Source: Polaromonas sp. OV174 (GTDB lineage Bacteria > Pseudomonadota > Gammaproteobacteria > Burkholderiales > Burkholderiaceae_C). Taken from it: DNA of 64,000 bases. The notes beneath the pieces are model-generated. The model had not been told where the DNA came from. It saw only the letters and a program-made list of their open reading frames with translations, and did no database searches. The stretch spans positions 62,001 to 126,000 of the forward strand of contig NZ_FOKZ01000007.1 in NCBI RefSeq assembly GCF_900112285.1. The letters run 5' to 3'. Positions 46,463 to 55,657 of this stretch are shown piece after piece. A program made the translations under genes and the position numbers. Position 1 is the stretch's first letter; every line of letters begins with the position of its first letter.

Positions 46463-47878
46463 TCAAGCACTTGGCTTGTCGCCTGAAAGCGACTCCTGGG
46501 GCGGCGCAACGCCATCAGACTTGAAGAGGCCGGGGCTCAGTCCGTGCTTTTGCATCAGGCGATAGAACTCGGTGCGGTTGCGATCGGCCAGGCGGGCCGC
46601 GTCGGCCACATTGCCGTCGGTCAGCTTGAGCAAGCCGACCAGGTAGTCGCGCTCGAAACGCTGCTTGGCCTCGGCGAAAGTGAGCACCGGCACGCTGGGA
46701 GAGCGCAGCGCGCGCTGCACCAGCGCCAGCGGCACCAGCGGCGTGGTGGAAAGGGCGCAAACCTGCTCCACCACGTTGTGGAGCTGGCGCACATTGCCGG
46801 GCCAGGCCGCGGTGCTCAGGGCTTTCAGCGCTTCGGGAGCAAAGCCACTCAGGCGCTTGCCGTATTTGCTGGCCAGCTTGAGCAGGAAATGGTTGGCCAG
46901 CAAGGGAATGTCTTCGCGGCGCTCGGACAGCGGCGGCAAGGTCAGCGTGACGACGTTGAGGCGGTAGTACAGATCGGCGCGAAACTGGCCCTCGGCCATG
47001 GCCGCGTCCAGGTCGCTGTGGGTGGCCGAAATAATGCGCACATCCACGGCGATCGACTGGCTGGCGCCGACCGGCCTGACCTCGCGCTCCTGCAACACGC
47101 GCAAAAGCTTGACCTGCAGCGCCGGCGGCATGTCGCCGATTTCATCGAGCAGCAAGGTGCCGCCGTCGGCCGCCTGGAACAGGCCTTTGCGATTGCTCGC
47201 GGCATCGGTGAAGGCGCCCTTGACATGGCCGAACAGCTCGGACTCCAGCAAGGCCTCGGGAATGGCGCCGCAGTTCACCGCAATAAAGGGTTTGCCGGCG
47301 CGTGCGCTGGCCAGGTGAATCGCCTGGGCCAGCATCTCCTTGCCGGTGCCGCTTTCGCCGCGCAGCAGTACGCTGGCGTCGGAGTGCGCCACCATGCGGG
47401 CTTCGGCCAGGGTTTCGGCCATGCGGCTGGAGCGGCTGATGATCTGGCTTTGCCAGGCCTCGGGGCTGCCGCGCTGGGGCGTATGGGCGGGCGCGCTTAG
47501 GGCCAGCGCCTGGGCGATCTTTTCCAGCAGGCTTTTGCCGTCGAAAGGCTTGGTTAGGTAGGTGAAGACGCCGCGTTCGGTTGCTTCGACCGCATCGGGA
47601 ATGGTGCCGTGCGCGGTCAGCAAAATCACCGGCAGTGAAGGGTGCTGGGCGCGAATCTCGTCAAACAGCGCCAGCCCGTCCTTGCCGGGCAGCTGCACGT
47701 CGCTGAGCACCAGTTGCGGTCGCTCGATATGCAGCTGGGTCAGTGCCACTTCGGCCGAGGTGACGGCCGTGACGCGGTAACCCGCCGCCGTGAGCCGCAT
47801 GGTCAGCAGCCGCAGCATGTCGGCGTCGTCGTCAACCACCAGCAGGTGGGGCGCGGATGGCAGGGAAGCGGTGCTCAT
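46463..47878 (-). CDS. glrR: Sigma-54-dependent response regulator GlrR (QseF)
   Basis: A 471-residue NtrC-family regulator. The receiver has LLVVDDDAD, phospho-acceptor Asp in VLSDVQLPG and [22 protein letters not shown], a segment nearly identical to E. coli GlrR. The AAA+ domain has GESGTGKE and [13 protein letters not shown], so the sigma-54 loop reads GAFTDA, not GAFTGA. The DNA-binding helix-turn-helix [20 protein letters not shown] closely follows the E. coli one, so the same TGTC-N10-GACA target is expected. The start overlaps the lipoprotein gene by four bases (ATGA). Confidence 0.93.
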   Translation of the reverse strand: MSTASLPSAPHLLVVDDDADMLRLLTMRLTAAGYRVTAVTSAEVALTQLHIERPQLVLSDVQLPGKDGLALFDEIRAQHPSLPVILLTAHGTIPDAVEATERGVFTYLTKPFDGKSLLEKIAQALALSAPAHTPQRGSPEAWQSQIISRSSRMAETLAEARMVAHSDASVLLRGESGTGKEMLAQAIHLASARAGKPFIAVNCGAIPEALLESELFGHVKGAFTDAASNRKGLFQAADGGTLLLDEIGDMPPALQVKLLRVLQEREVRPVGASQSIAVDVRIISATHSDLDAAMAEGQFRADLYYRLNVVTLTLPPLSERREDIPLLANHFLLKLASKYGKRLSGFAPEALKALSTAAWPGNVRQLHNVVEQVCALSTTPLVPLALVQRALRSPSVPVLTFAEAKQRFERDYLVGLLKLTDGNVADAARLADRNRTEFYRLMQKHGLSPGLFKSDGVAPPQESLSGDKPSA

Positions 47879-48531
47879 GGCGTGGCGGGGCGGGTGCGTC
47901 TGGCGGGCGCCGGCGCTGAGGCGGCGGGGCGGCTGGTCAGGCTGCGCTCTATCGCCTTGAGCGCCTCCAGCCTGTCATTGGTCTGATCCAGCCGGCGCTG
48001 CAACTCGCGCAACTGCTGGGCTTGTTTGTCCAGCTGCTCCTCCAGGCGGCGTTGCTCGCCGTAGCGCGCGGCCAGCAGGCGGGCCAGCGGATGCAAGGCC
48101 TGGGCTTCGGGATTGGCCAGCAGACGGGTCAGCAGTTCCTGGGCCCGTATCAGCTCTGGTAACTGGCGCAGCTGGCTCAAGGCCAGCGCCAGTTGCAGCT
48201 GAGCGGTCGGGCTGGTTGGGCTGGTGGAAGCCTCGCCCAGCCGCGCTACTTCCTGGTTGATGTCAGCGGCTGGCAGCTGACGCAGCCGGTCCGCGTAGGC
48301 CAGCATGCGCTCGGCGGCGTCCTTGGTCGGCGTTTCGGCCTGGCTGGGCTGGGCCGGCCCGGCGCGATCGGCCAGGACCGGGGCTGGTGCCGCCGCCCGA
48401 CCCACCGCGGCTTCGGCGTGGCTGGACGGGCCGGCGCTACAGGCGCTGAGCACCGCTGCGGCCAGCGACAGCAGCGACGCCAGCAGGCCGGTACGGGCAA
48501 GGCGGCTTAAACAATCAGGATTTGAAAACAT
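47875..48531 (-). CDS. QseG-like lipoprotein of the GlrK-GlrR system
   Basis: A 218-residue lipoprotein with signal peptide and lipobox LSAC (Cys31), an Ala/Pro-rich linker, and a C-terminal coiled coil (EEQLDKQAQQLRELQRRLDQ). Its place between glrK and glrR is that of QseG, an outer-membrane lipoprotein that stimulates the GlrK kinase in enterobacteria. Sequence identity to QseG is not evident by eye, so the name rests on synteny and architecture. It overlaps glrK by 17 bases and glrR by four. Confidence 0.75.
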   Translation of the reverse strand: MFSNPDCLSRLARTGLLASLLSLAAAVLSACSAGPSSHAEAAVGRAAAPAPVLADRAGPAQPSQAETPTKDAAERMLAYADRLRQLPAADINQEVARLGEASTSPTSPTAQLQLALALSQLRQLPELIRAQELLTRLLANPEAQALHPLARLLAARYGEQRRLEEQLDKQAQQLRELQRRLDQTNDRLEALKAIERSLTSRPAASAPAPARRTRPATP

Positions 48532-49936
48532 GGGGAAACTCGATTCTGAAATGTGCGCCCGACTCGCCAGGCAGCAGTTCTATGCGTCCGCCGTGCGCGG
48601 CGATGTATTCGTGGACTATGGACAGGCCTATGCCGCTGCCGCGCGCCACGTCGCCGGGCTGGCGTTCGCCGCGGTAAAAGGGCTCGAAGATGCGCTCCCT
48701 GTCGGCCGGCGCCACGCCAACGCCCTGGTCCTGGATGTCCAGGCGCGCCAGTCCGGGCTGCTCGCTCAGGCTCAGGTGTATCACGCCCTTGAGCGGCGAG
48801 TAGCGGATCGCATTGGACAGCAGATTGGCCAGCGCCGTGCCGATTTTCTCGGGATCGACTTCCATCTTGAGTGGCTCGCCGACGATGCTGAGCGACAGCT
48901 CGCGTGCGCGCCATTGCAGGCGTTGCGCGTCCACCTGTTCTTCTATGAGTTGCAGCAGATCGACATTTTGCCGGCGCAGCTGGCGGGCCTCGAAAGCCGC
49001 CGTGTTGAAACGCAGCAGGTCTTCAATCTGGCCTTGCAGCACAACGGTGTTGTGACGCAGGATTTGCGCGATTTCACGCTGGTCCGGGCTGAGGCTGCCG
49101 GCCACGCCATCTTCCAGCAGCGACACGCCTTCGCGCAGCGAGGCCAGCGGGGTTTTCAATTCGTGAGAGATGTGGCGCAGAAAACGCGACTTGTCGGCAT
49201 CGAGCTCGACCAGCCGCAGCCGCAGCCAGTTCAGGCGTTGCCCGACCAGCGCCAGATCGGCCGGCCCCTGAATCGCGATCACCTGATCGAGCCGGTTTTC
49301 GCCCAGGCCGACGATGGCATTTTCCAGGCGCTTGAGCGGCAGGGTGAACCAGATGCCAAAGGCCAGCGCCATGGCCACGGCCAGGACGATGGCCCAGGTC
49401 ACCTGTTGCGCCAGTTGCTGGCGACTGGCTTCCAGCTTGTCTTGCAGCGACTGGTTGCGCTGCTGTATGGTTTGCTGCGCCTGTAACGCGATGGCGGTGT
49501 TGATGCCCTCGAGCTCACGAAAGGCCTGCGCCAGCTGGCGCTCCCGCTCCAGCGCGGTCGCGGACGGGCCGGTCAGCAGCTTGTCCATGGTTTGCAGGTG
49601 GGCGCGCCACTGCCGGGCCCTGGCACTGGAAATGCCTTCCTGCGTCAGGCGGCCCAGAAGGTTGAGGCTTTCCTTGGCTTCGTCCCTGAAGTGTTCGCGC
49701 AGGATGCGGTCGTCCAGCACCACCGACTGCCGTGCGGTGCGTTCCATGGACAGGCTGCGCTCGCTCAGCGACTGGGCCGCGCCGCTGAGCTCCAGGGCGC
49801 GGGCCGCGTTGTCACGGCTTTGCAGCGTCAGGTCTTCCAGGGTGAACAGGGCGCGCAGCGAGGCCGCGCCCAGTAGGGCGGCAATCAGCAAAAACGCGAT
49901 GACGAGAAGCTGCCGGAACGAAAATCGCTGCAGCAT
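48515..49936 (-). CDS. glrK: Sensor histidine kinase GlrK (QseE)
   Basis: A 473-residue kinase with two membrane helices (about residues 10-30 and 182-205) flanking a helical periplasmic domain. A short HAMP-like region follows, then the H-box HISHELKTPLASLREGV. ATP-binding motifs are LANLLSNAIRYSP, DQGVGVAPADRERIFEPFYRG and GSGIGLSIVHEY. The ATG at 49936 is preferred; an open frame upstream overlaps miaB. It starts 23 bases after the miaB stop, so it may be co-transcribed with miaB. Confidence 0.92.
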   Translation of the reverse strand: MLQRFSFRQLLVIAFLLIAALLGAASLRALFTLEDLTLQSRDNAARALELSGAAQSLSERSLSMERTARQSVVLDDRILREHFRDEAKESLNLLGRLTQEGISSARARQWRAHLQTMDKLLTGPSATALERERQLAQAFRELEGINTAIALQAQQTIQQRNQSLQDKLEASRQQLAQQVTWAIVLAVAMALAFGIWFTLPLKRLENAIVGLGENRLDQVIAIQGPADLALVGQRLNWLRLRLVELDADKSRFLRHISHELKTPLASLREGVSLLEDGVAGSLSPDQREIAQILRHNTVVLQGQIEDLLRFNTAAFEARQLRRQNVDLLQLIEEQVDAQRLQWRARELSLSIVGEPLKMEVDPEKIGTALANLLSNAIRYSPLKGVIHLSLSEQPGLARLDIQDQGVGVAPADRERIFEPFYRGERQPGDVARGSGIGLSIVHEYIAAHGGRIELLPGESGAHFRIEFPHVFKS

Positions 49937-49959
49937 GGATCTGGCGCCGGCCGCTGGGC

Positions 49960-51303
49960 TCAGGCCGGTACGGCGTGGTCTCGGGTCAGGACCTCGCCGC
50001 GCAACGAGCGCTGCGGTGCCTCGGTGATCTTGACATCCACCAGCTGCCCGATCAGGCGATCCGGGCCGTTGAAGACCACGGCGCGGTTGCATTCGGTGCG
50101 GCCGAACAAGGCGTTCTCGGTTTTACGCGCCGCGCCTTCGACCAGCACGCGCTGCACCGTGCCCAGACGGCTGGCGCTGATGGCGCGCACGCTGTCGTCC
50201 AGCACGGCTTGCAAATGCTGCAGACGCTTGAGCTTGACGGCGTGCGGTGTGTCGTCTTGCAGGTTGGCCGCCGGCGTGCCGGGGCGCGGGCTGTAGATAA
50301 AGCTGAAGGAGGTGTCGTAGCCGACATCGTCCACCAGCTTCATCAGTTTCTGAAAGTCGTCTTCGGTTTCGCCGGGGAAGCCGACGATGAAGTCGCTGCT
50401 CATGGCCAGGTCGGGGCGGATGGCGCGCAGCTTGCGGATGGTGCTCTTGTATTCCATGGCCGTGTAGCCGCGCTTCATGGCCATCAGGATACGGTCGGAG
50501 CCGTGTTGCACCGGGAGGTGCAGGTGGTTCACCAGCTTGGGCAGCTTGGCGTAGGCATCTATCAGGCTTTGCGTGAATTCATTCGGGTGGCTGGTGACAT
50601 AGCGTATGCGCTCGATGCCGGGGATGTCGGAGACATATTCCAGCAAGGTGGCGAAGTCGGCGATCTCGGCCGTGCCGCCCATGGGGCCGCGGTAGGCATT
50701 GACGTTTTGCCCCAGCAGCGTGACCTCTTTCACGCCCTGGTCGGCCAGGCCGGCGACTTCGACCAGCACGTCGTCAAAGGGCCGCGACACCTCTTCGCCG
50801 CGCGTATAGGGCACGACGCAGTAGCTGCAGTACTTGGAGCAGCCTTCCATGATGCTGACAAAGGCGCTGGCGCCTTCGACCCTGGCCGGCGGCAGGTGAT
50901 CGAATTTTTCGATTTCGGGAAAACTGATGTCGACCTGTGGCTTGTTGAGCCGGGCCCGGCTGGCCAGCATCTGCGGCAGGCGGTGCAAGGTTTGCGGACC
51001 AAACACCACGTCGACGTAAGGGGCGCGCTGGATGATGGCTGCGCCTTCCTGGCTGGCGACGCAGCCGCCCACGCCGATCAGCACGCCTTTTTCTTTCAGG
51101 TGCTTGACGCGGCCCAGGTCGCTAAAGACTTTTTCCTGCGCCTTTTCGCGCACCGAGCAGGTGTTGAACAGGATCAGGTCGGCTTCGTCAACGTTTTGCG
51201 TCGGCTCGTAGCCCTCGGCGGCATGCAGCACGTCGCTCATCTTGTCCGAGTCGTACTCGTTCATTTGGCAGCCGAAGGTTTTGATGAAGACTTTTTTACT
51301 CAT
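49960..51303 (-). CDS. miaB: tRNA-2-methylthio-N6-dimethylallyladenosine synthase
   Basis: MiaB, 447 residues, adds the methylthio group at A37 of tRNAs. The N-terminal 4Fe-4S domain has cysteines in [24 protein letters not shown] and GGCVASQEG. The radical-SAM cluster is in [19 protein letters not shown]-terminal TRAM domain ends with [15 protein letters not shown]. The length is typical. A dispersed repeat lies just upstream of its start. Confidence 0.97.
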   Translation of the reverse strand: MSKKVFIKTFGCQMNEYDSDKMSDVLHAAEGYEPTQNVDEADLILFNTCSVREKAQEKVFSDLGRVKHLKEKGVLIGVGGCVASQEGAAIIQRAPYVDVVFGPQTLHRLPQMLASRARLNKPQVDISFPEIEKFDHLPPARVEGASAFVSIMEGCSKYCSYCVVPYTRGEEVSRPFDDVLVEVAGLADQGVKEVTLLGQNVNAYRGPMGGTAEIADFATLLEYVSDIPGIERIRYVTSHPNEFTQSLIDAYAKLPKLVNHLHLPVQHGSDRILMAMKRGYTAMEYKSTIRKLRAIRPDLAMSSDFIVGFPGETEDDFQKLMKLVDDVGYDTSFSFIYSPRPGTPAANLQDDTPHAVKLKRLQHLQAVLDDSVRAISASRLGTVQRVLVEGAARKTENALFGRTECNRAVVFNGPDRLIGQLVDVKITEAPQRSLRGEVLTRDHAVPA

Positions 51304-51305
51304 GA

Positions 51306-51361
51306 TTTACTACTGAAATAATAGCTGTCTGCGCCCAATGGTATTGGGCTAGAGGCTCTTT
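51306..51361 (+). repeat. Dispersed two-hairpin intergenic repeat, copy 7
   Basis: Located between miaB and the exported-protein gene, directly next to the miaB start codon (so in its leader, read antisense). It reads TTACTACTGAAATAATAGCT, GTCTGCGCCCAATGGTATTGGGCTAGAGGCTC, with a CGCCCAAT/ATTGGGC hairpin better formed than in other copies. Confidence 0.75.
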
Positions 51362-51380
51362 GATGCTTGAGGCTAAGGGT

Positions 51381-51836
51381 TTAGCGCGAGTAGGCCGGCA
51401 GCTGCCCGTAAGGCGTCTTGCCGTTGTCGGCCGGCGCGGCCGTGTCGCTGTCGAAAGTGAACAGCGAAGCGCTGGCGCCAGGGCGCTTTTCCTTGGCTTC
51501 TTCGCTATTGAGCAGCCAGACCTGATGCACCTGGCCATTGCCTTCGCGCAGGTAGTTCACCAGCAGTTTCTGGTTGACGATGGCGCCCGACAGCACCAGA
51601 TGGTTGTTGACATCGCGTATGCGCGAGCCTGGCGAGAGGCGGTCGGCCTTGCCGTCCATGGAAATCATGGGCGGGTTGAGCACCACCATTTCACCGCGCA
51701 AGGCGTTTTTGGGGAAAGGTCTGACCTTGGGCGTGGCCTCGTCATTGGCCTGCGCGGCGGCGGGCAGGCTCAAGAGGCTGGTGGATGCCGCCAGCAAAAA
51801 CAGGGCGGCCATCAGGGGCGGTGCGCAGCGGTTCAT
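51381..51836 (-). CDS. Conserved exported protein of unknown function
   Basis: A 151-residue secreted protein with a clear signal peptide (MNRCAPPLMAALFLLAASTS, cleavage near AAAQA). The body reads LNPPMISMDGKADRLSPGSRIRD, NNHLVLSGAIVN and QKLLVNYLREGNGQVHQVWLLN, suggesting a small beta-rich periplasmic domain. I recognise it as a Burkholderiales type of protein without a named function. The ATG at 51836 is preferred because it begins the signal peptide. It lies downstream of tRNA-Met on the same strand. Confidence 0.75.
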   Translation of the reverse strand: MNRCAPPLMAALFLLAASTSLLSLPAAAQANDEATPKVRPFPKNALRGEMVVLNPPMISMDGKADRLSPGSRIRDVNNHLVLSGAIVNQKLLVNYLREGNGQVHQVWLLNSEEAKEKRPGASASLFTFDSDTAAPADNGKTPYGQLPAYSR

Positions 51837-51903
51837 GGTGTCTATCCAGAGGCTGTGAAGTAATAAAGCCCCAGGGGTCAGGACCACTGAGGCTTTTGGA
51901 GTT

Positions 51904-51980
51904 TGGTGGTGATAGGTGGATTTGAACCACCGACATCAGCATTATGAATGCTGCGCTCTAACCAACTGAGCTATATCACC
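51904..51980 (-). tRNA. tRNA-Met (anticodon CAT)
   Basis: The minus strand folds as a full 77-nt cloverleaf including encoded CCA. The acceptor is GGTGATA/TATCACC, the D-loop AGTTGGTTA, and the anticodon arm CAGCA-TTCATAA-TGCTG with CAT. The T arm is GGTGG-TTCAAAT-CCACC. The G1-C72 pair and GAGC D-stem suggest elongator Met rather than initiator. A lysidine-modified tRNA-Ile2 also has a CAT anticodon and is not fully excluded. Confidence 0.93.
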
Positions 51981-52006
51981 GTCAGGCCAGTATTATAGCG
52001 GCGGTT

Positions 52007-52795
52007 TTAGCGATTCTTGAAAATTGGTTGGCGTTTGTTCACAAAAGCGTCCATGCCTTCCTTTTGGTCCTCGGTGGCGAACAGGGCGTGAAACAGCCGG
52101 CGCTCGAACATCACGCCATCGCTCAGGCCGCTCTCAAAGGCGCGGTTGACGGCTTCCTTGGCCGCCATCACGCTGGGCTGGCCAAAGTTGCAAATCATCA
52201 GCGCCGCGCCCAGCGCTTCGTCCATCAGCTTGTCCAGCGGCACCACGCGGCTGACCAGGCCGGCACGCTCGGCCTCGGTCGCGTCCATCATGCGGCCGGT
52301 CAGCGCCATGTCCATGGCCTTGGCCTTACCAACGGCGCGGGGCAGGCGCTGCGTGCCGCCGGCGCCTGGAATGATGCCCAGCTTGATTTCGGGTTGACCG
52401 AATCTGGCGTTGTCGGCGGCAATGATGAAGTCGCACATCATGGCCAGCTCACAACCGCCGCCCAGGGCGAAGCCGCTGACGGCCGCGATCACCGGCTTGC
52501 GCACGCTGCGGATTTGCTCCCAGTTGCGCGTGATGTAGTCGTTGTTGTAGGCATCGGCAAAGCTGTACTGGGCCATGGCGCCTATGTCGGCGCCGGCGGC
52601 AAAGGCTTTTTCGCTGCCGGTCAGCACGATGCAGCCAATGCTGTTGTCGGCGTCAAAAGCCTTCAGGGCACTGCCCAGTTCATCCATCAGCTGGTTGTTG
52701 AGCGCATTGAGCTGTTTGGGGCGGTTCAGGGTCACGATGCCGACCTGGCGGGTCTCCGGGCCTTCGGTGCGGATCTCTATCATTTCGTAGGTCAT
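52007..52795 (-). CDS. Enoyl-CoA hydratase
   Basis: A 262-residue crotonase-family enzyme that hydrates trans-2-enoyl-CoA in fatty-acid beta-oxidation. The oxyanion-hole segments are [11 protein letters not shown] and [12 protein letters not shown]. Both catalytic glutamates are accounted for in GGGCELAMM and [20 protein letters not shown]. The ATG at 52795 is preceded by AAGGAGC. No other beta-oxidation genes are adjacent. The family also contains isomerases, so substrate range is uncertain. Confidence 0.92.
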   Translation of the reverse strand: MTYEMIEIRTEGPETRQVGIVTLNRPKQLNALNNQLMDELGSALKAFDADNSIGCIVLTGSEKAFAAGADIGAMAQYSFADAYNNDYITRNWEQIRSVRKPVIAAVSGFALGGGCELAMMCDFIIAADNARFGQPEIKLGIIPGAGGTQRLPRAVGKAKAMDMALTGRMMDATEAERAGLVSRVVPLDKLMDEALGAALMICNFGQPSVMAAKEAVNRAFESGLSDGVMFERRLFHALFATEDQKEGMDAFVNKRQPIFKNR

Positions 52796-52946
52796 GGATG
52801 CTCCTTTTGAGGCTTGAATCATGCCATGTTCAGGCGGCCTTGCTGCGCCCGTTTCCCGACCCTAAAGCGCCCAGCCGCAAGGCTCAATGTCATCCAGGCG
52901 GCTGGCACAATCGGCCGGCTTTTTCAGGCCGGATCTTGCCGGCGGT

Positions 52947-54752
52947 TCAGGCTTTGGGGCTCAGCCAGGCGTTGAGCAGCGCCGCGTCCTTGACCGCCAG
53001 CCGCCAGGTCGTGAGGGCTGGCGGCAGCGTCAACTCCAGCCGCAGCAGGCGCTTGTCGCGGGCCACCAGGGCGCTCACTTTCTTGGCTTTGCCGGCGTAC
53101 AGCGTGAGTTCATCCAGGCTGTTCAGGCGCCAGCCGCCAGCTTGCTGGGCTGCGGCCTTGCCGCTAGGTTCCAGGCCCAGCCATTCGTCGCCCGCCGCAA
53201 AGCCGGCGCGCTCGGCCAGACCGCCGCGCAGCACGGTTTTGATTTCCACACTCCGGCCTTCGCTGACGCGCAGGCCCAGCTTATGCGCCATCTGTGCGGG
53301 GTCTTCGAGCACGGCCACGCCGTGTTGTTCCAATAGCGCTTTGAGCGGCAACTCGCCCTTGCCGTGCACCCAGCGTGCCAGTTCGGGGGCGAACGAGCGC
53401 TGGCCTGCCGCCTGCAGCGCCTCGGCCACATCGGCTTCGCGCAGCGGGCCGGCCTTGCAGCGCAGCCAGAGCTCGCGCATCACATGGTCCAGCGTTGCGC
53501 CCGCGTCGCCGCGAGCGCGGCCCTCGGCGCGCAGCGTCAGGTCCAGGCACAGCGCCACCAGCGCGCCCTTGGTGTAGTAGCTGACCGTGGCGTTGGGCGT
53601 GTTTTCGTCCTGCCGGTAGTACTTCACCCAGGCGTCAAAGCTGGCCTCGGCCACCGACTGCAGCTGCCGGCCCGGCGTCTGCATGACCTGGTTGATGGTT
53701 TTGTTGACCAGTTTCAGATAGCCGGCGTTATCCAGCAGACCGGCATGGCGTAGCAGCAGGTCGTCGTAATAGCTGGTGAAACCCTCGAAAAACCACAGCA
53801 GCTCGGTGTAGTTTTCGCGGTCGTACTGATAGCTCTCGAACTCCGCGGGGCGCAGGCGTTTGACGTTCCAGGTGTGGAAATACTCGTGGCTGATGAGGCC
53901 GCGCAGCGTGGTGTAGCCGTCTGAGGTCTTGGGCTCGCCCAGGCTGGGCAGGTCTTTGCGGTTGCAGATCAGCGCCGTCGAGTTGCGGTGCTCCAGCCCG
54001 CCGTAGCTGTCGTCCACGGCATTGAGCATGAACAGATAGCTTTGGAAGGGCGGCTTTTTGTTGCCATGCCAGAAGCGGATTTCGGTTTCGCAGATTTTTT
54101 GCGTATCGGCCAGCAGACGCTCGCCATCAAAGCTGGGCGCGGCGCCCGCCACCACAAAGCGGTGCGGTACGCCGCGGGCGGTGAAGCTGCCGCTCCAGAA
54201 GGCGCCCATTTCCACCGGGCAGTCGGCCAGCTCGTCGTAGTCGGCCGCCAGATAGCTGCCAAAGCCCTGTTTGTTGACTTTCTGGGCGCTCAGGCCGGTG
54301 GCCACCGACCAGCCCTTGAGGGCTTGGTTGGCGGGCAGCTCCAGCACATGGGGCGCGCTTTCCTGGCCTTCGACCCGCAGGCACAGGCTGGTGCCGTTGA
54401 AAAAGCCGCGCTGGGCGTCCAGCCAGGCGCTGCGCACCGAGTTGTCATGGGCATAGACCTGATAGCTCAGCACCAGCGGCTTGGCGGGCGAGCAGCGGAC
54501 TTGCCAGCTGCATTTGTCCAACTGCTGCACCGGCAAGGCGCTGCGCGTGCCCTGGTGGGCCTGCAGGCCTTGCAGGTGTTTGGAAAACTCGCGAACCAAA
54601 TAGCTGCCGGGAATCCAGACCGGCAAAGACACTCGTTGAAGTTCCGCCGGTTTGGCAATCGTCAGGGTGACTTGAAACAGATGGGCGTGCAGTTCGCCGA
54701 TGTCGACGCGGTAGTGAATCGGGCTGGCGGTGTTTCGGCTGGCAGTGGGCAT
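52947..54752 (-). CDS. M61-family peptidase with PDZ domain
   Basis: A 601-residue protein of the glycyl aminopeptidase (M61) family. The zinc motif HExxH is SHEYFHTWNVKRLRP near residue 299, with a downstream Glu in FFEGFTSYYDDLLL. N-terminal domain opens with HYRVDIGELHAHLFQVTL. A PDZ domain near the C-terminus has GGLAERAGFAAGDEWLGLE. No signal peptide is apparent. Physiological substrate unknown. Confidence 0.9.
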   Translation of the reverse strand: MPTASRNTASPIHYRVDIGELHAHLFQVTLTIAKPAELQRVSLPVWIPGSYLVREFSKHLQGLQAHQGTRSALPVQQLDKCSWQVRCSPAKPLVLSYQVYAHDNSVRSAWLDAQRGFFNGTSLCLRVEGQESAPHVLELPANQALKGWSVATGLSAQKVNKQGFGSYLAADYDELADCPVEMGAFWSGSFTARGVPHRFVVAGAAPSFDGERLLADTQKICETEIRFWHGNKKPPFQSYLFMLNAVDDSYGGLEHRNSTALICNRKDLPSLGEPKTSDGYTTLRGLISHEYFHTWNVKRLRPAEFESYQYDRENYTELLWFFEGFTSYYDDLLLRHAGLLDNAGYLKLVNKTINQVMQTPGRQLQSVAEASFDAWVKYYRQDENTPNATVSYYTKGALVALCLDLTLRAEGRARGDAGATLDHVMRELWLRCKAGPLREADVAEALQAAGQRSFAPELARWVHGKGELPLKALLEQHGVAVLEDPAQMAHKLGLRVSEGRSVEIKTVLRGGLAERAGFAAGDEWLGLEPSGKAAAQQAGGWRLNSLDELTLYAGKAKKVSALVARDKRLLRLELTLPPALTTWRLAVKDAALLNAWLSPKA

Positions 54753-54830
54753 CTTGATCCAAGAGTGTTCCAGGCCTGCCGTAGCTATGGCCAGGCCCTG
54801 GCCATAAATACCGCAACAGCACGCTGGAGT

Positions 54831-54893
54831 TTGCTATTAAAAGAGAAGCTTGTATCGCCCGTAGTATATGGGCTACAGGCCTTTTTTATTTAA
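54831..54893 (+). repeat. Dispersed two-hairpin intergenic repeat, copy 8
   Basis: Between dsbC and the M61 peptidase gene. It reads TTTGCTATTAAAAGAGAAGC, TTGTATCGCCCGTAG, TATATGGGCTACAGGCC then TTTTTTATTT. The GCCCGTAGTATATGGGC hairpin followed by six T's looks like an intrinsic terminator in plus orientation, though no plus-strand gene lies just upstream. Confidence 0.75.
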
Positions 54894-54911
54894 AAACCAG
54901 GCGGGCGCGGC

Positions 54912-55631
54912 TTATTGGGCACCGCCGCTGCTGAGCAGTTTTTCGACCTGTTGTGAGCTGATGGCACCGGGCACGCGTGAGCCGTCGGCAAAAAAGATCG
55001 TGGGCGTGCCGGTGATCTTGTATTTCCGGCTGAAAGCCAGGTTGCGCTCCAGCGCGGCGGTGTCGCAGCTGGCCTTGGCGGGGGTCTGATCGCGCACCAT
55101 CCAGTCGGTCCAGGCCTTGTTCTTGTCTTTGGCGCACCAGATGTTCTTGGATTTTTCGGTCGAGTCCGGGCTCAGGATGGGAATCAGGAAGGTGTGTATC
55201 GTCACATCGGTCACCTTGAGCACATCACGTTCAAAGCGCTTGCAATAGCCGCAGTTGGGGTCGGCAAACACCGCCATCTTGCGCTTGCCGTTGCCGCGCA
55301 CTTCGACAAAAGCGTCTTTCAGGGGCAGGGCGCTGAAGTCGATGGCGCTGAGTTTTTCCATCCGCTCCTCGGTCAGGTTGCGCTTGGCCTTGGTGTCGAT
55401 CAGCTGGCCTTGCAGCAGGAAGTTGCCCTCGGCATCGGTGTAGAAAATGTCGTTGTCGTTGACGCGAATCTCAAACAGGCCGTTCATGGGCGTTTTGCTG
55501 ACTTCATCAATCTTGGACAGCGCCGGCAGCCTTTCCGCCAGGTTTTTGCGTATGGTGGCTTCCTGCGCAAAGGCAGCGCTCAGGCTACAGGCCAGCAGGC
55601 TTAGCGCGGCGATTGATTTCATGGTGTTCAT
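54912..55631 (-). CDS. dsbC: Thiol:disulfide interchange protein DsbC
   Basis: A 239-residue periplasmic disulfide isomerase. It has a signal peptide (MNTMKSIAALSLLACSLSAA, cleavage near AFAQ-EA). An N-terminal dimerisation domain follows (FEIRVNDNDIFYTDAEGNFLLQG). The thioredoxin domain has the active site DPNCGYCKRFE and cis-Pro in GTPTIFF. A second Cys pair (IWC and ASC) matches the structural disulfide of DsbC. The ATG at 55631 has AGGAATGAAG upstream; an ATG at 55637 has almost no spacing to the AGGA. Confidence 0.93.
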   Translation of the reverse strand: MNTMKSIAALSLLACSLSAAFAQEATIRKNLAERLPALSKIDEVSKTPMNGLFEIRVNDNDIFYTDAEGNFLLQGQLIDTKAKRNLTEERMEKLSAIDFSALPLKDAFVEVRGNGKRKMAVFADPNCGYCKRFERDVLKVTDVTIHTFLIPILSPDSTEKSKNIWCAKDKNKAWTDWMVRDQTPAKASCDTAALERNLAFSRKYKITGTPTIFFADGSRVPGAISSQQVEKLLSSGGAQ

Positions 55632-55657
55632 CTTCATTCCTAGTTATTCCAAAATTC

